From contig NZ_DASUCC010000109.1 in NCBI RefSeq assembly GCF_035762905.1, positions 1 to 64,000 on the forward strand: DNA of 64,000 nt, read 5' to 3'. The notes below the pieces were generated by a model. The model had not been told where the DNA came from. It ran no database searches and saw only the letters and a list, made by a program, of their open reading frames with translations. How positions within the stretch are numbered: the stretch's first letter is position 1; the number at the start of each line of letters is the position of its first letter. This DNA comes from DASYTH01 sp035762905. Its GTDB lineage: Bacteria; Actinomycetota; Actinomycetes; Mycobacteriales; Pseudonocardiaceae. Position numbers and translations under genes: made by a program. Positions 35,520-44,664 of this stretch are shown piece after piece.

Positions 35520-35711
35520 CTACCCGGCACTGCGCCAGCTGTGCGGCGGAACGAACACCGCGGCCCGCTCCGGGTACAGCCACCGGGTGGTGGCCAGGGG
35601 CCGGGCATCGGGTTGTTGCCGGGCGACGAAGCACAGCACCGTCAACAGGGCACCCAGCTCGATGTCGTCGAGCGTGCCGGACTCGATCGCGAGCACCGGA
35701 TCCTCGGCCAT
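35520..35711 (-). CDS. Acyl-CoA carboxylase epsilon subunit
   Basis: A 63-residue protein lying between the beta and alpha carboxylase genes. It has the epsilon-subunit look: an acidic start (MAEDPVLAIESGTLDDIELG) and a C-terminal block with W, P and R residues (TTRWLYPERAAVFVPPHSW). Epsilon subunits bind and stabilise the actinobacterial alpha-beta complex and raise its activity. Spacing is 13 bases from beta and 31 to alpha. Confidence 0.82.
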   Translation of the reverse strand: MAEDPVLAIESGTLDDIELGALLTVLCFVARQQPDARPLATTRWLYPERAAVFVPPHSWRSAG

Positions 35712-35724
35712 GACCGCCCCCCTC

Positions 35725-37269
35725 CTACAACGGTGCGTTTCCGTGTTTCCGCAGTGGCAGGTCGCCATGTTTGGAACGCAGCATTTCCAGGCTGCGGATG
35801 AGCACCGGCCGGGTATCGGCCGGATCGATCACGTCGTTGACCAGCCCGCGCTCGGCGGCATACGAGAAGTGCATGAGTTCGGCGCGATACAGCTCGATCT
35901 TCTGTTTCCGGACCAGCTCGTGATCACCGTTCGCGGCGGCGATGTCCCGCCGGAAGATGATGTCGACGGCCGCTTCCGGTCCCATGACGGCGATCTCGTT
36001 GGCCGGCCATGCGAAGACGAGGTCCGCACCGATCGACCGGGAGTCCATGACGATGTACGCGCCCCCGTACGCCTTTCGGACGATCACCGATATCCGTGGC
36101 ACCGTGGCGTTGCAGTACGCGGACAGCAGCTTCGCGCCGTTCCGGATGATGCCGTCGTGCTCCTGTCGCACGCCCGGCAGGAATCCGGGTACGTCGACGA
36201 ACGTGACAAGGGGGATGTTGAAACAGTCACAGGCTTGCACGAATCGTGCCGCCTTCTCCGACGCGGCGATGTCCAAGGCGCCGGCGAGTACGGACGGCTG
36301 GTTGGCGACGATACCCACGACCTGGCCGCCCAGCCGGGCGAACGCGCAGATGACGTTGGTCGCCCAGCCCTCCTGTACCTCGAAGACGAACTCGTCGTCG
36401 ACGATCTCCTCGATGACCGCCCGCATGTCGTACGGCCGGTTGCCGTCCGTCGGCACCAGTTGGTAGAGCCCCGTGCAGCGGCGGTCGGCCGGATCGGTCG
36501 CCGGCCGGGCGGGCGGTTGCTCCCGGTTGTTCGCCGGCAGCATCGACAGCAGCAACCGGACGTCCTCCAGGCAGGACTGCTCGTCGTCGTAGGCGAAATG
36601 CGCGACGCCGGACAGCCGGTTGTGCACGTCCGCCCCGCCGAGTTCGTTCATGGTGACGCGCTCGCCGGTGACCGCGGCCACCACATCGGGACCGGTCAGG
36701 AACATCTGCGAAATGCCCCGGACCATGAAGACGAAATCGGTCAGCGCCGGGCTGTACGCGGCGCCGCCGGCACACGGACCCAGCATGACGCTGAGCTGCG
36801 GGATGACCCCGGACGCCTTGGCGTTGCGCCGAAAGATTCCGCCGAATCCGGCGAGCGCCGTGACCCCTTCCTGGATGCGAGCCCCGGCGCTGTCGTTCAG
36901 CGCCACCAGTGGGGCGCCGGATTCGACGGCCAGGTCCATGATCTTGTGGATCTTCTCGGCGTGTGCTTCCCCGACCGCGCCCCCCAGTAGGCGGAAATCC
37001 TGGGCGTAGACGAAAACCGTCCGGCCGAACACGGTGCCCCAGCCGGTCACCACGCCGTCGGTGAGCGGGCGGCGATCGGCCAAACCGAGACCGGAGTGCC
37101 GGGAGCGGCGCAGGCCATCGATCTCCTGGAACGATCCCGGGTCGAGCAACAGCGCGATTCGCTCCCGGGCGGTCAGTTTGCCTTTCTCTCGTTGCCGTCG
37201 CCCCGCCTCGTCATCGTCGTCGAGCAGTTCCCGCTTCAGCTCGACGACTTTCCCGACCGCGTCCTGCAC
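35725..37269 (-). CDS. Acyl-CoA carboxylase beta subunit (carboxyltransferase)
   Basis: A 514-residue carboxyltransferase of the AccD/PccB type. It has LTARERIALLLDPGSF near the N-terminus, the first oxyanion loop GAVGEAHAEKIHK/ALNDSAGARIQEG, GPCAGGAAYSPALTDF, and the second oxyanion region RKAYGGAYIVM. A residue near AVMGPEAAVDII normally helps set acetyl versus propionyl preference, but I cannot call it by eye. The GTG at 37269 is chosen because AAGGAG lies seven bases upstream; the GTG at 37275 is too close to it. Confidence 0.93.
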   Translation of the reverse strand: MQDAVGKVVELKRELLDDDDEAGRRQREKGKLTARERIALLLDPGSFQEIDGLRRSRHSGLGLADRRPLTDGVVTGWGTVFGRTVFVYAQDFRLLGGAVGEAHAEKIHKIMDLAVESGAPLVALNDSAGARIQEGVTALAGFGGIFRRNAKASGVIPQLSVMLGPCAGGAAYSPALTDFVFMVRGISQMFLTGPDVVAAVTGERVTMNELGGADVHNRLSGVAHFAYDDEQSCLEDVRLLLSMLPANNREQPPARPATDPADRRCTGLYQLVPTDGNRPYDMRAVIEEIVDDEFVFEVQEGWATNVICAFARLGGQVVGIVANQPSVLAGALDIAASEKAARFVQACDCFNIPLVTFVDVPGFLPGVRQEHDGIIRNGAKLLSAYCNATVPRISVIVRKAYGGAYIVMDSRSIGADLVFAWPANEIAVMGPEAAVDIIFRRDIAAANGDHELVRKQKIELYRAELMHFSYAAERGLVNDVIDPADTRPVLIRSLEMLRSKHGDLPLRKHGNAPL

Positions 37270-37300
37270 GATCACACTCCTTTTCCTGGTCGCCGCGCCG

Positions 37301-38836
37301 TCAGGCGGGCGGCCGCTTGTGCTGTGCCAGTGCGACGAGCGCCGCCTGGTCGACCTTGCCGTTGGGCAGACGGGGCAGGGACTCGAGCACCGTCAGGGAA
37401 TCCAGGTCGGTCGTGGGCAGATCGGGCGTGGCGGCGGACCCCGTGGTGGTCCGGACGAACCCGGCGAGCCGGACCGGGGTTCCGTCGGCAGCGGGCACGC
37501 CGACCACCGCACACTCCGCCACCTCCGGATGAGCTTCCAGTCCCCGGCGGACCGACGACGGCGACACCACCTCATCGCCGCTGCGGACCAGATCGCCGAC
37601 GCGGTCGATCACGGTCAGCAGACCGTCGGCCGACACCGTGCCGTAGTCACCGGTCGGGAACCAGTCGGGCGCCGGCGCAGCCACCCCGGAACCGTCCAGG
37701 TAGCCCTGCATGATGTTCGGACCCGCGACCCAGACCTGTCCGGCGGTTCCCACCGGCACCGGCTCCGCGGCCGCATCGTCCAGTCCGGCGATCCGGACCG
37801 CGACGCCCCGCACCGGGGCACCGACCGAGCCGATTCGTTGGTACCCGGTGCGTTCCGTGCTGACCAGCGAGGTCGTCTCGGACAGCCCGTAGCCCTGCCA
37901 GCAGGGAATGTCCAGCGTCGAGCCGATCCGGACGGCCGCCTTCGCCGACAGCGCGGTACTCCCCGAGCCGATCATGCGGAGGTGCCGGACCCGGACCGAG
38001 CCGAATGCCGGGTCGGCCGCCAACTGCTCAAGCCGAACCGGCAGGGAGTACAGGTGGGTCGCCGCCGTCGCCTCGGCGGCCAGCACCGAGTCGAGTACCC
38101 GGGCCTGCCCGGCCAGGACCTGCCGGGCTCCGGCCAGCACCGAGGCATTCATGTGCATCGGATAGAAGATCGGCCTGCTGTGCGCGAGCGCGCCGGCCGC
38201 GGTGATGTCGTGGGCCGCCATGAGTTGCTCGGCGTTGGCCAGGACGTTGCGGTGGCTGTAGGCGACGGCCTTGGCCCGGCCGGTGGATCCGCTGGTGAAC
38301 ATCAGCGCGGCGGTGTCGTCCGGCAGTTCGGGCCGCGCACCGGTCCGCAGCCGGAGCAAGGCGCCGTGGTCGATGGGGAGCTCGTCCTGGATCAGGTCGG
38401 CCAGCCCCTGCCGGCTCAGCTTGGCGCGCAAGGCATCCAGCCCCTCGTGGGTGACCAGCACGGCCGAGGGCATCGCCAGCCGGAGGACGTGCGCCACAGC
38501 AGGGGCGGGCAGCAGCGGGTTGATCGGTGCGACGACGTTGCCGCTGCGGATCACCCCGTAGTAGTACGCCGGGAACACGGGGGAGAGGTCGGCCAGCAGA
38601 CCGACCACGCCGCGGCCGGGGGCGGCGGTGCGCAGCGCCCTGGCCACCGACGAGGCCACGTCGTCCCAGGCCCGGAAGGTCATGGTCGCGGTACCGCCCT
38701 GCACCGCAGGCCGGTCGGCACCGCCGCGGACGGCCTCGGTCAGCAGCGTGTCCACCGTGACCGGGTGCCGATCGGGCAGCGGCTGCGCCACCACCCACGA
38801 GCACCCGGTGGCGGGCCACCGCATCGTGTCGTTCAT
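37301..38836 (-). CDS. Acyl-CoA synthetase (adenylate-forming enzyme)
   Basis: A 511-residue ANL-superfamily enzyme. Core motifs: A3 FTSGSTGRAKAVAYSH, A5 YGLSETT, A7 TGDYGTV, A8 DRVGDLVRSGDEVVSP and A10 LPNGKVDQAAL with the catalytic Lys. All catalytic motifs look intact. In the operon it sits between the MBL cyclase/thioesterase and the carboxylase. It could activate a carboxylic acid starter, re-activate a released polyketide acid, or make acetyl-CoA for the carboxylase. The sequence does not decide among these. Confidence 0.88.
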   Translation of the reverse strand: MNDTMRWPATGCSWVVAQPLPDRHPVTVDTLLTEAVRGGADRPAVQGGTATMTFRAWDDVASSVARALRTAAPGRGVVGLLADLSPVFPAYYYGVIRSGNVVAPINPLLPAPAVAHVLRLAMPSAVLVTHEGLDALRAKLSRQGLADLIQDELPIDHGALLRLRTGARPELPDDTAALMFTSGSTGRAKAVAYSHRNVLANAEQLMAAHDITAAGALAHSRPIFYPMHMNASVLAGARQVLAGQARVLDSVLAAEATAATHLYSLPVRLEQLAADPAFGSVRVRHLRMIGSGSTALSAKAAVRIGSTLDIPCWQGYGLSETTSLVSTERTGYQRIGSVGAPVRGVAVRIAGLDDAAAEPVPVGTAGQVWVAGPNIMQGYLDGSGVAAPAPDWFPTGDYGTVSADGLLTVIDRVGDLVRSGDEVVSPSSVRRGLEAHPEVAECAVVGVPAADGTPVRLAGFVRTTTGSAATPDLPTTDLDSLTVLESLPRLPNGKVDQAALVALAQHKRPPA

Positions 38837-38860
38837 GACGGGCCTCCTCGCGAGGTCTTG

Positions 38861-39796
38861 TCAGGCGAGGCACTCCGGCAGTCCGCCGTTGAGTGCCACC
38901 ATTTCCGCGAACACCGACACCACGTCCAGCGGTGCACCCGGCACCGCGCCGTCGAGCTCCGCGTAGGCGCGGTGCAGGTTCGCGACCAGCCGTTCCGGGT
39001 CGCCCCACCGGGCGAACTCGCCCGAATTCGCTTGCGCCGCAACCGAACTGGGTGTCAGGCCGGCCCGGTACCCCGCCGTCGCGATCCCGTCGAGCCAGTC
39101 CAGGTATCGGGCCGTGGCGTCCAGTAGCCCGGGACCACCGAGCGGTCCGTGCCCGGGTACGACCACCCCGGGTCGCAGTTCCCGCAGCAACCCGACCGCG
39201 GCGTGCATCCCGGACAGCGACCCCATCAGCAGAAACGGCGTGCGGCCCGACATGATCACGTCACCGGCGAACAGCACGCGTTCCTCCGGCAGCCATACGA
39301 CGGTGTCACCGCGGGTGTGCGCCGGCCCGACGTGGATCAGCTCGACGCTGCGGTAACCGTCGTCCAGGACGAGCCGGGTGTCGTAGGTGATGTCGGGCAG
39401 CCGCACCGACACCTGTCCCCATCCGACGTCCGGCCACAGGCCGGTCAGGCCGAGGCCGCTCTGCGCCAGCTCCCTCGCGGTCTCCGCGTGTGCGACAACC
39501 CGGGTGTCCGCGGGGAAGAAGCAACCACCGAAGACGTGATCACCGTGGAAGTGCGTATTGATCAGGTAGTCGATCGGCGGTGCGGCGAGGGCTCGGACCG
39601 CGGCCAGCTGCGCCTCGGTCCGCGCCTGGGTGGCGCACGTGTCGATCACCATGGTGCCGTCCGCCCGCACGACGGCACCGCTGTTGTTGACGCACCAACC
39701 GGCGTGCTCCTGGAGATAGGCGAATACCCCTGGGGCAACCGGCACCAGCGCCGGGGTGGCCGGCAGCCCGGCCGCCACGTCCAGCACGCGTGCCAT
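38861..39796 (-). CDS. MBL-fold hydrolase, likely ActIV-type cyclase/thioesterase
   Basis: A 311-residue metallo-beta-lactamase-fold protein. The zinc motif is NTHFHGDHVFGG (HxHxDH); later ligands are in HVGPAHTRGDTVVWLP and LFAGDVIMSG, and VPGHGPLG supplies the last His. In type II polyketide pathways the MBL protein ActIV (actinorhodin) is a bifunctional second-ring cyclase and thioesterase. Position directly after the aromatase/cyclase, two bases apart, argues for that role here. An unrelated detoxifying hydrolase is less likely in this operon. Confidence 0.82.
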   Translation of the reverse strand: MARVLDVAAGLPATPALVPVAPGVFAYLQEHAGWCVNNSGAVVRADGTMVIDTCATQARTEAQLAAVRALAAPPIDYLINTHFHGDHVFGGCFFPADTRVVAHAETARELAQSGLGLTGLWPDVGWGQVSVRLPDITYDTRLVLDDGYRSVELIHVGPAHTRGDTVVWLPEERVLFAGDVIMSGRTPFLLMGSLSGMHAAVGLLRELRPGVVVPGHGPLGGPGLLDATARYLDWLDGIATAGYRAGLTPSSVAAQANSGEFARWGDPERLVANLHRAYAELDGAVPGAPLDVVSVFAEMVALNGGLPECLA

Positions 39797-39798
39797 GG

Positions 39799-40683
39799 TC
39801 AGGCCCCCTCGAGCAGCGACTTCGCGATCAGCATCGTGGCCATGCTGTTCGCGCTGAGTGCGTTGCGCGCCTTGTCGAGGTTCTCCCCGGCGACCTCCGG
39901 ACGCAGCCGGATGACGTGCTCGGAGGTGAGCAGGGTCTCGCCCTGCCCGGCCCGGACGGTCCAGCTGCCCAGGTGCAGGTCGAGCAGCGGGGGCAGGTCC
40001 AGTTGCTTGTAGCCGATCCGGGTGGTTCCGTCGGTGATCCGGATGGACATCGTCTCGTGCACACCGACGCTGGACAGGGTCGTCATCCGCAGCGACTGGA
40101 TGTCGGTCGTGCCGAAGTTGTCCAGCCGCACGGCACCGACATGCGGCAGCCGATCGGTCCAGTGCTCGGCCTGCCAGAGGAACGCGTGCACCGCGTCTGC
40201 CGCCGCGGCGATCCGGACCGAGTCGGTGAAGATCCGGACCTCGCCCTTCTCGCGCTCCGCGACGGCCTTGATGTTGGCCAGTTCCGTCCGGCTGTTCTCG
40301 TCGGTGACCCTCTCGATCCACGCGAGTGCCTCCGGGTCGTCGCCGACCGCCGAGAAGGTGTGCAGCAGCCGCAGGGTCGTCTGCCCGGGGCCGACCCGTT
40401 CGACGATCCAGGTGCCGCTCATCGACGCGATCGGCGGCGCCGGCACCGTTTGCCGGAAGGTGATCCGGCTCGCCCCGGGATCCAGCTCGCGCACCGAGAT
40501 CCACGTTTTCACCTGATCGCCCGCGCGCGCCCAGATTCGGAAGGTCTCCGTGGTCTCGCGGCGATCGACGTGCGTCACCTGGATGGTCGGCTCGAACAGT
40601 TCCGGCCAACGCTCCGCGCGGGCGAGCAGGGCGAAGACCTCGTGGTGTTCGGCGTTGATCGTGATGTCGTGCGTGGTGTCCAT
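39799..40683 (-). CDS. Didomain polyketide aromatase/cyclase
   Basis: A 294-residue protein with two START/Bet v1-like (SRPBCC) halves. The first opens with HDITINAEHHEVFALLARAE and the second begins near EVRIFTDSVRIAAAADAVHAF. Didomain ARO/CYCs (ActVII, GriORF4) aromatise the first ring of C9-reduced polyketides after C7-C12 cyclisation, which agrees with the ketoreductase next door. Length is close to the family norm of about 300-315. The ATG at 40683 lies 15 bases after the ketoreductase stop. Confidence 0.88.
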   Translation of the reverse strand: MDTTHDITINAEHHEVFALLARAERWPELFEPTIQVTHVDRRETTETFRIWARAGDQVKTWISVRELDPGASRITFRQTVPAPPIASMSGTWIVERVGPGQTTLRLLHTFSAVGDDPEALAWIERVTDENSRTELANIKAVAEREKGEVRIFTDSVRIAAAADAVHAFLWQAEHWTDRLPHVGAVRLDNFGTTDIQSLRMTTLSSVGVHETMSIRITDGTTRIGYKQLDLPPLLDLHLGSWTVRAGQGETLLTSEHVIRLRPEVAGENLDKARNALSANSMATMLIAKSLLEGA

Positions 40684-40698
40684 TCCGGTGCCCTCACG

Positions 40699-41493
40699 TC
40701 AGTAGTTGCCCAGCCCGCCACAGACGTTGATCGCCTGCGCGGTGATGGAGGCGGCCAGCGGCGTGGTGAGATATTCGACAAAGCCCGCCACCTCTTCGGG
40801 TGTGCTGTACCGGCCGAGGGGAATCTTCGCCTCGAACTTCGCCAGGACGTCCTCCGTGGACACACCCCAGATTCTCGCGTAGTTCTCCCGGACATGTTGC
40901 GCCATCGGGGTTTCGACGTACCCGGGGCAGACCGCGTTCACGGTGATACCCGAGCCGGCCAGCTCAAGGCCGAGCGCCTTGGTGAAACCCACGACACCGT
41001 GTTTCGAGGCGCTGTACGGGGCACCGAGGACGACGCCTTGTTTGCCGCCCGTCGAAGCGATGTTGATGATCTGGGCGGCCTTGTGCTTCGTCATCTCCCC
41101 GGCCGTCAGTGCGTACCGGGACATCAGGAACACGCTGCGCAGGTTGGTGTTGACGACGTTGTCCCAGAGTTCGGTCGACAGGCCGCTGGTGACACCGCCG
41201 CCGGGGATGCCCGCGTTGTTCACCAGCGTCGTGACCGGTCCGAACTCCGCCACGCTCGCCGTCACGAGGGACGCGATCTCCTCCTCGTTGCGCACGTCGC
41301 ATGCCCGACCGCCGGCCACGATGCCGAGCTCGCCGAGCTCCGCGACGGTTTCCTTGACCCGCAGCGCGTCCCGGGCACCGACGAACACCCGGTAGCCGGC
41401 GGCGCCGAGCCGCTTGGCGATCGCGAGGCCGATCCCGCTCGTCCCGCCGGAGATCAGCGCGACGCGATTGTCGGTGGTGTGGTCAGGCCGCAT
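40699..41493 (-). CDS. Type II PKS ketoreductase (ActIII/C9-KR type)
   Basis: A 264-residue short-chain dehydrogenase. NADPH motif SGGTSGIGLAIAKRL (residues 15-29), NNAGIPGGGVT with the PGG motif seen in act-type ketoreductases, catalytic Ser in INIASTGG and YSASK. It probably reduces the C9 carbonyl of the nascent poly-beta-ketone, as ActIII does. The ATG lies inside the ACP gene, an 11-bp overlap, so the two are coupled. Confidence 0.9.
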   Translation of the reverse strand: MRPDHTTDNRVALISGGTSGIGLAIAKRLGAAGYRVFVGARDALRVKETVAELGELGIVAGGRACDVRNEEEIASLVTASVAEFGPVTTLVNNAGIPGGGVTSGLSTELWDNVVNTNLRSVFLMSRYALTAGEMTKHKAAQIINIASTGGKQGVVLGAPYSASKHGVVGFTKALGLELAGSGITVNAVCPGYVETPMAQHVRENYARIWGVSTEDVLAKFEAKIPLGRYSTPEEVAGFVEYLTTPLAASITAQAINVCGGLGNY

Positions 41494-41734
41494 CCTGGCG
41501 CCCCTTCTGGATGGCGTCCAGCAGGGTCGCCGGAGTCCGCGCGTATTCGAGAACGTCGTCGTCGAGCCGGACCCCGTGCTCGCGTTTGAGGAGGTTCAGC
41601 ACCTCGAGCAATGCGATGGAGTCGAAGCCGATGTCACCGAAAGAGGTGTCCGAGTCGACGGCTGCCGCGAGGTCGATGGCATCGTCGTCCCCCGCCACCT
41701 GGCGAAGTGCCGCGATCAGGATGTCGATATTCAC
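41483..41734 (-). CDS. Type II PKS acyl carrier protein
   Basis: An 83-residue ACP. The phosphopantetheine Ser39 lies in GDIGFDSIALLEVLN, a DSI variant of the usual DSL. The flanking residues are acidic, as expected for docking to the ketosynthase and tailoring enzymes. A GTG start with AGGAGG five bases upstream. No phosphopantetheinyl transferase gene is in the window, so activation must come from elsewhere. Confidence 0.93.
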   Translation of the reverse strand: MNIDILIAALRQVAGDDDAIDLAAAVDSDTSFGDIGFDSIALLEVLNLLKREHGVRLDDDVLEYARTPATLLDAIQKGRQDAA

Positions 41735-41760
41735 TGTAGCCTCCTGCTGTTTGAACTGGT

Positions 41761-42960
41761 TCAGATCCGCGGCTTCGTCAGCACCATCGCCGAATTGAAA
41801 CCGCCCCGTCCCCTGGCGAGCACCAGAACCGTGTCGACCCGGCCCGCGAACGGGCGGTCGACGATGCGCAGCGCGCTCGCCGCGGGGGAGAGCTCGTACC
41901 TCGGCGTGGGCGGGACGACCTGCTTGGCGATTGCCAGGCAGGCCGTCGCGACATCGAGTGCGCTGCCCGCGCAGCCGAGCCGGCCGATGCCGGTTTTCGG
42001 CACGGTCACCGGAACACCTCGCGGGCCGAACACGGCGGTGATCGCCCGCGCTTCGCGGTCGTCCATGTCGCGCGTGCCGAACCCGTCGGCGAACACGGTG
42101 TCGACCTCCCCGGTGTCCACTTCGGCGTCCCGCAATGCGGCCCGGATCGCGCGCTCAAGGCCGCGGCCGTCGTGCGCCGCGCCGTCGAAGGTGGACGCGA
42201 AACCCGCGATCTCGGCGTACCGGGTGCGCGCACCGGCGCCGTCCGGGCGTTCCACGGTCATGATGGCCCCGCCCTCGCCGGACACGAACCCGTCGGCATC
42301 GGGCGCGAACGGCCGGTACGCCGTGCTCGGATCGCGCTCGGTCGTCATCAGCCTGGCGCTGGTGTACGCCGACCAGCCCCACGGGCAGAGGTTGGTGTCG
42401 ACCGCACCGGCGAGCACGAGTTCGCAGTCGTGCCGCAGTTGCCGGCGTGCCTGCCCGACCGCCTCCATGCCACCGGTGTCATCCGTGACCAGCGCGCGAG
42501 CGGCTCCCTTGAGGCCGTGCCGGATGGAGACCTGTCCGGTGTTGACCGCGTAGAACCAGGCGAACGACTGGTACGCGCTGACGTGGGCCGGGCCCTTGGA
42601 CCACAGCGCCTGCATCTCCTTCTGCGCGAACTCGAACCCGCCGCTGTTGTTCGCGGTCACCACCGCCGAGGCGTACTCGGGGTACGCACCGTCCGGGATC
42701 GCGGCGTCCCCGAGCGCCGCACCGGCGGCGATCAGCGCGAACTGGGTGATCCGGTCGGTCTGCGGCAACAACCGTGCCGGCAAATGGGCTCTCGGATCGA
42801 AATCGGCGTACTCTCCCGCGATTCCGGTCGCATACCTGCTGCCGTCGAACCGGGTGATCGGTCCGATCCCGCTGGCCGACTCGAGCAGTGCGGTCCAGTA
42901 CGGCTCGACGCCGATACCGAACGGGGAGACGATGCCGATGCCGGTGATGTGCGGTCTCAT
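41761..42960 (-). CDS. Type II PKS chain length factor (KS-beta)
   Basis: A 399-residue KS-fold protein lacking the catalytic Cys. Residue 161, normally Gln in CLFs, is Asp here (ALVTDDTGGMEA). Gate residues by act CLF numbering are F109, A112 and M116 (GGFEFAQKEM), against F/T/F in the octaketide act CLF. The conserved YQSFAWFYAVNTGQVSIRHG and the C-terminal FNSAMVL are present. It overlaps KS-alpha by four bases (ATGA), as is usual for KS/CLF pairs. It dimerises with KS-alpha and sets chain length. Confidence 0.95.
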   Translation of the reverse strand: MRPHITGIGIVSPFGIGVEPYWTALLESASGIGPITRFDGSRYATGIAGEYADFDPRAHLPARLLPQTDRITQFALIAAGAALGDAAIPDGAYPEYASAVVTANNSGGFEFAQKEMQALWSKGPAHVSAYQSFAWFYAVNTGQVSIRHGLKGAARALVTDDTGGMEAVGQARRQLRHDCELVLAGAVDTNLCPWGWSAYTSARLMTTERDPSTAYRPFAPDADGFVSGEGGAIMTVERPDGAGARTRYAEIAGFASTFDGAAHDGRGLERAIRAALRDAEVDTGEVDTVFADGFGTRDMDDREARAITAVFGPRGVPVTVPKTGIGRLGCAGSALDVATACLAIAKQVVPPTPRYELSPAASALRIVDRPFAGRVDTVLVLARGRGGFNSAMVLTKPRI

Positions 42961-44228
42961 CGCGCCGCACCCCACTTCGAGATGATCATCGCACTCTGGA
43001 AGCCGCCGAACCCGCTGCCCACGCTGAGCACGTGATCCGGTGCCGCTTCCCGCGCCTGAACCGGGATGTAGTCCAGGTCGCATTCGGGATCGCGCTCGGC
43101 CCAGTTGGCGGTCGGCGGCAGCAGTTCGTGCTTGATCGCCAGCAGGCAGGCCGCGATCTCGATCGAGCCGATCGCGCCGAGCGAATGGCCGATCATCGAC
43201 TTGATCGAACTGACCGGTGCGCGGTAGGCGTGCTCGCCGAGCGCGCGCTTGAAGGCGGCGGTCTCGTGCCGGTCGTTCTGCCTGGTGCCCGAGCCGTGCG
43301 CGTTGACGTATCCGATGTCGGCGGGGATGATCCTCGCCTGGTCCATGGCCGCCGTGATCGCCGTCGCCATCTCCGCGCCGTCCGGACGCAAGCCGGTCAT
43401 GTGGTAGGCGTTGCACCGGCTCGCGAAGCCCGAGATCTCGCCGTAGATCGGCGCGCCGCGTAGCCGGGCCGACTCGAACTCCTCGATGACGAACATCGCC
43501 GCGCCCTCACCGAGCACGAACCCGTCGCGGCCGTTGTCGAACGGCCGCAAGGCACGTTCCGGCTCGTCGAGCCGCGGGGTCGTCGCCTTGATCGCATCGA
43601 AGCAGGCGATCGTGATGGGCGAGATCGGCGCGTCGGACGCCCCGCACACGGCCCGGTCGACCGAACCTTCGCGCACGAGATCCACGGCGTGCGCCACGGC
43701 GTCGAGCCCGGAGGTGCATCCGCTCGACACCACCGAGACCGGACCCTCGGCACCGGCCTCGATGGCCAGCTCGGCGGCGATGGAGCTGGGAATGTAGTAG
43801 CTGTAGTAGTTCGCACCGGCCTTCGACTCGTCCACCTCCCAGGTGCTGCCGTGCCCGCTCATCCGCACGTACTCGGCTTCCAGTGCCGGGGTCGATCCGA
43901 CCGCGGTCCCGACCACAAGGCCGGTTCGCCCCGGATCGAACCGGCTCAGCTCGATACCGCTGTCCTCGATGGCTTCCCGCATGGCGACGAGCGCGAACTG
44001 CCCGACCCGGTCCATCCGGGACACCTCGGTGGAGGTCAGGCCGCACAGCTCCGGATCGAAATCGACCTCAGCCGCCACCTGGGACCGGAATGGCGTCGGG
44101 TCGGTCAACGTCATGATCCGGGTCGCGGTGCGCCCGTCGGAAATCATGTTCCAGAAGTTCTTCCGCCCTGGTGTTCCCGGCGCCACCACCCCTATTCCGG
44201 AGACGACGACCCTGCGATTCCTTGTCAT
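42957..44228 (-). CDS. Type II PKS ketosynthase (KS-alpha)
   Basis: A 423-residue beta-ketoacyl synthase. Catalytic Cys171 lies in VVSSGCTSGLDAVAHA, with His in NAHGSGTRQNDRHE and SIKSMIGHSLGAIGS, and the Lys in the latter. The full active site is intact. The ATG at 44228 is preceded by GAGG; a GTG at 44234 is the alternative. Together with the CLF and ACP it forms the minimal synthase. Relatives make actinorhodin-like and other aromatic polyketides; the closest product class needs a database search. Confidence 0.96.
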   Translation of the reverse strand: MTRNRRVVVSGIGVVAPGTPGRKNFWNMISDGRTATRIMTLTDPTPFRSQVAAEVDFDPELCGLTSTEVSRMDRVGQFALVAMREAIEDSGIELSRFDPGRTGLVVGTAVGSTPALEAEYVRMSGHGSTWEVDESKAGANYYSYYIPSSIAAELAIEAGAEGPVSVVSSGCTSGLDAVAHAVDLVREGSVDRAVCGASDAPISPITIACFDAIKATTPRLDEPERALRPFDNGRDGFVLGEGAAMFVIEEFESARLRGAPIYGEISGFASRCNAYHMTGLRPDGAEMATAITAAMDQARIIPADIGYVNAHGSGTRQNDRHETAAFKRALGEHAYRAPVSSIKSMIGHSLGAIGSIEIAACLLAIKHELLPPTANWAERDPECDLDYIPVQAREAAPDHVLSVGSGFGGFQSAMIISKWGAAR

Positions 44229-44262
44229 GCCCACCTCATGTATCCCGCCGACAACAAATGGT

Positions 44263-44664
44263 TCAGCTCAGCTTCGCGGTCCGCGAAACGACCCGGTATC
44301 CCGCTGTCCCGCCGGTACGGAGCCAATCCGTACAGTCGATCACCCCGGTGACGCGCGCCCCGTTGCCTGCGACGGATTCCACCGTGAGCACCGTGCCCCG
44401 TACCCGAACGCCGTTCTCGGTCGGCGTGATCGCACAGTTCGCCAGGTAATGCCGCTGGACCGCACCCCGCGCGGACCTGATCTCCCGGCGGACCCTGCTG
44501 TGCTCGACGATCTCGGCGCGCCCCCGCAGCGTCGTGCGACCGTCGATCACGAACTCGGCGTCCGTGCCGAACGTCTCGCCGTAGGTAGTCAGATCGCCAC
44601 GGTCGAGAGCGTGTATCTGTTCGGCGTAGAACTGCTCGACCGCGGACCGGTCGTCCGCACTCAT
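44263..44664 (-). CDS. SnoaL-like (NTF2-fold) protein, second of a pair
   Basis: A 133-residue protein of the NTF2/SnoaL-like fold (AVEQFYAEQIHALDRGDLTT near the start, then GRTTLRGRAEIVEHSRVRRE and RGTVLTVESVAGNG). The ATG at 44664 shares its A with the upstream stop (TGATG). In aromatic polyketide pathways, members act as ring cyclases, hydroxylases or dehydratase-like helpers. It is 41 percent or so similar by eye to its neighbour in layout, so the pair probably arose by duplication. Confidence 0.75.
   Translation of the reverse strand: MSADDRSAVEQFYAEQIHALDRGDLTTYGETFGTDAEFVIDGRTTLRGRAEIVEHSRVRREIRSARGAVQRHYLANCAITPTENGVRVRGTVLTVESVAGNGARVTGVIDCTDWLRTGGTAGYRVVSRTAKLS

Noticed and set aside
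37270..37275. GTG at 37275 as start of the carboxylase beta subunit
   Set aside because: The AAGGAG is one base away, too close for initiation; GTG 37269 has seven-base spacing.
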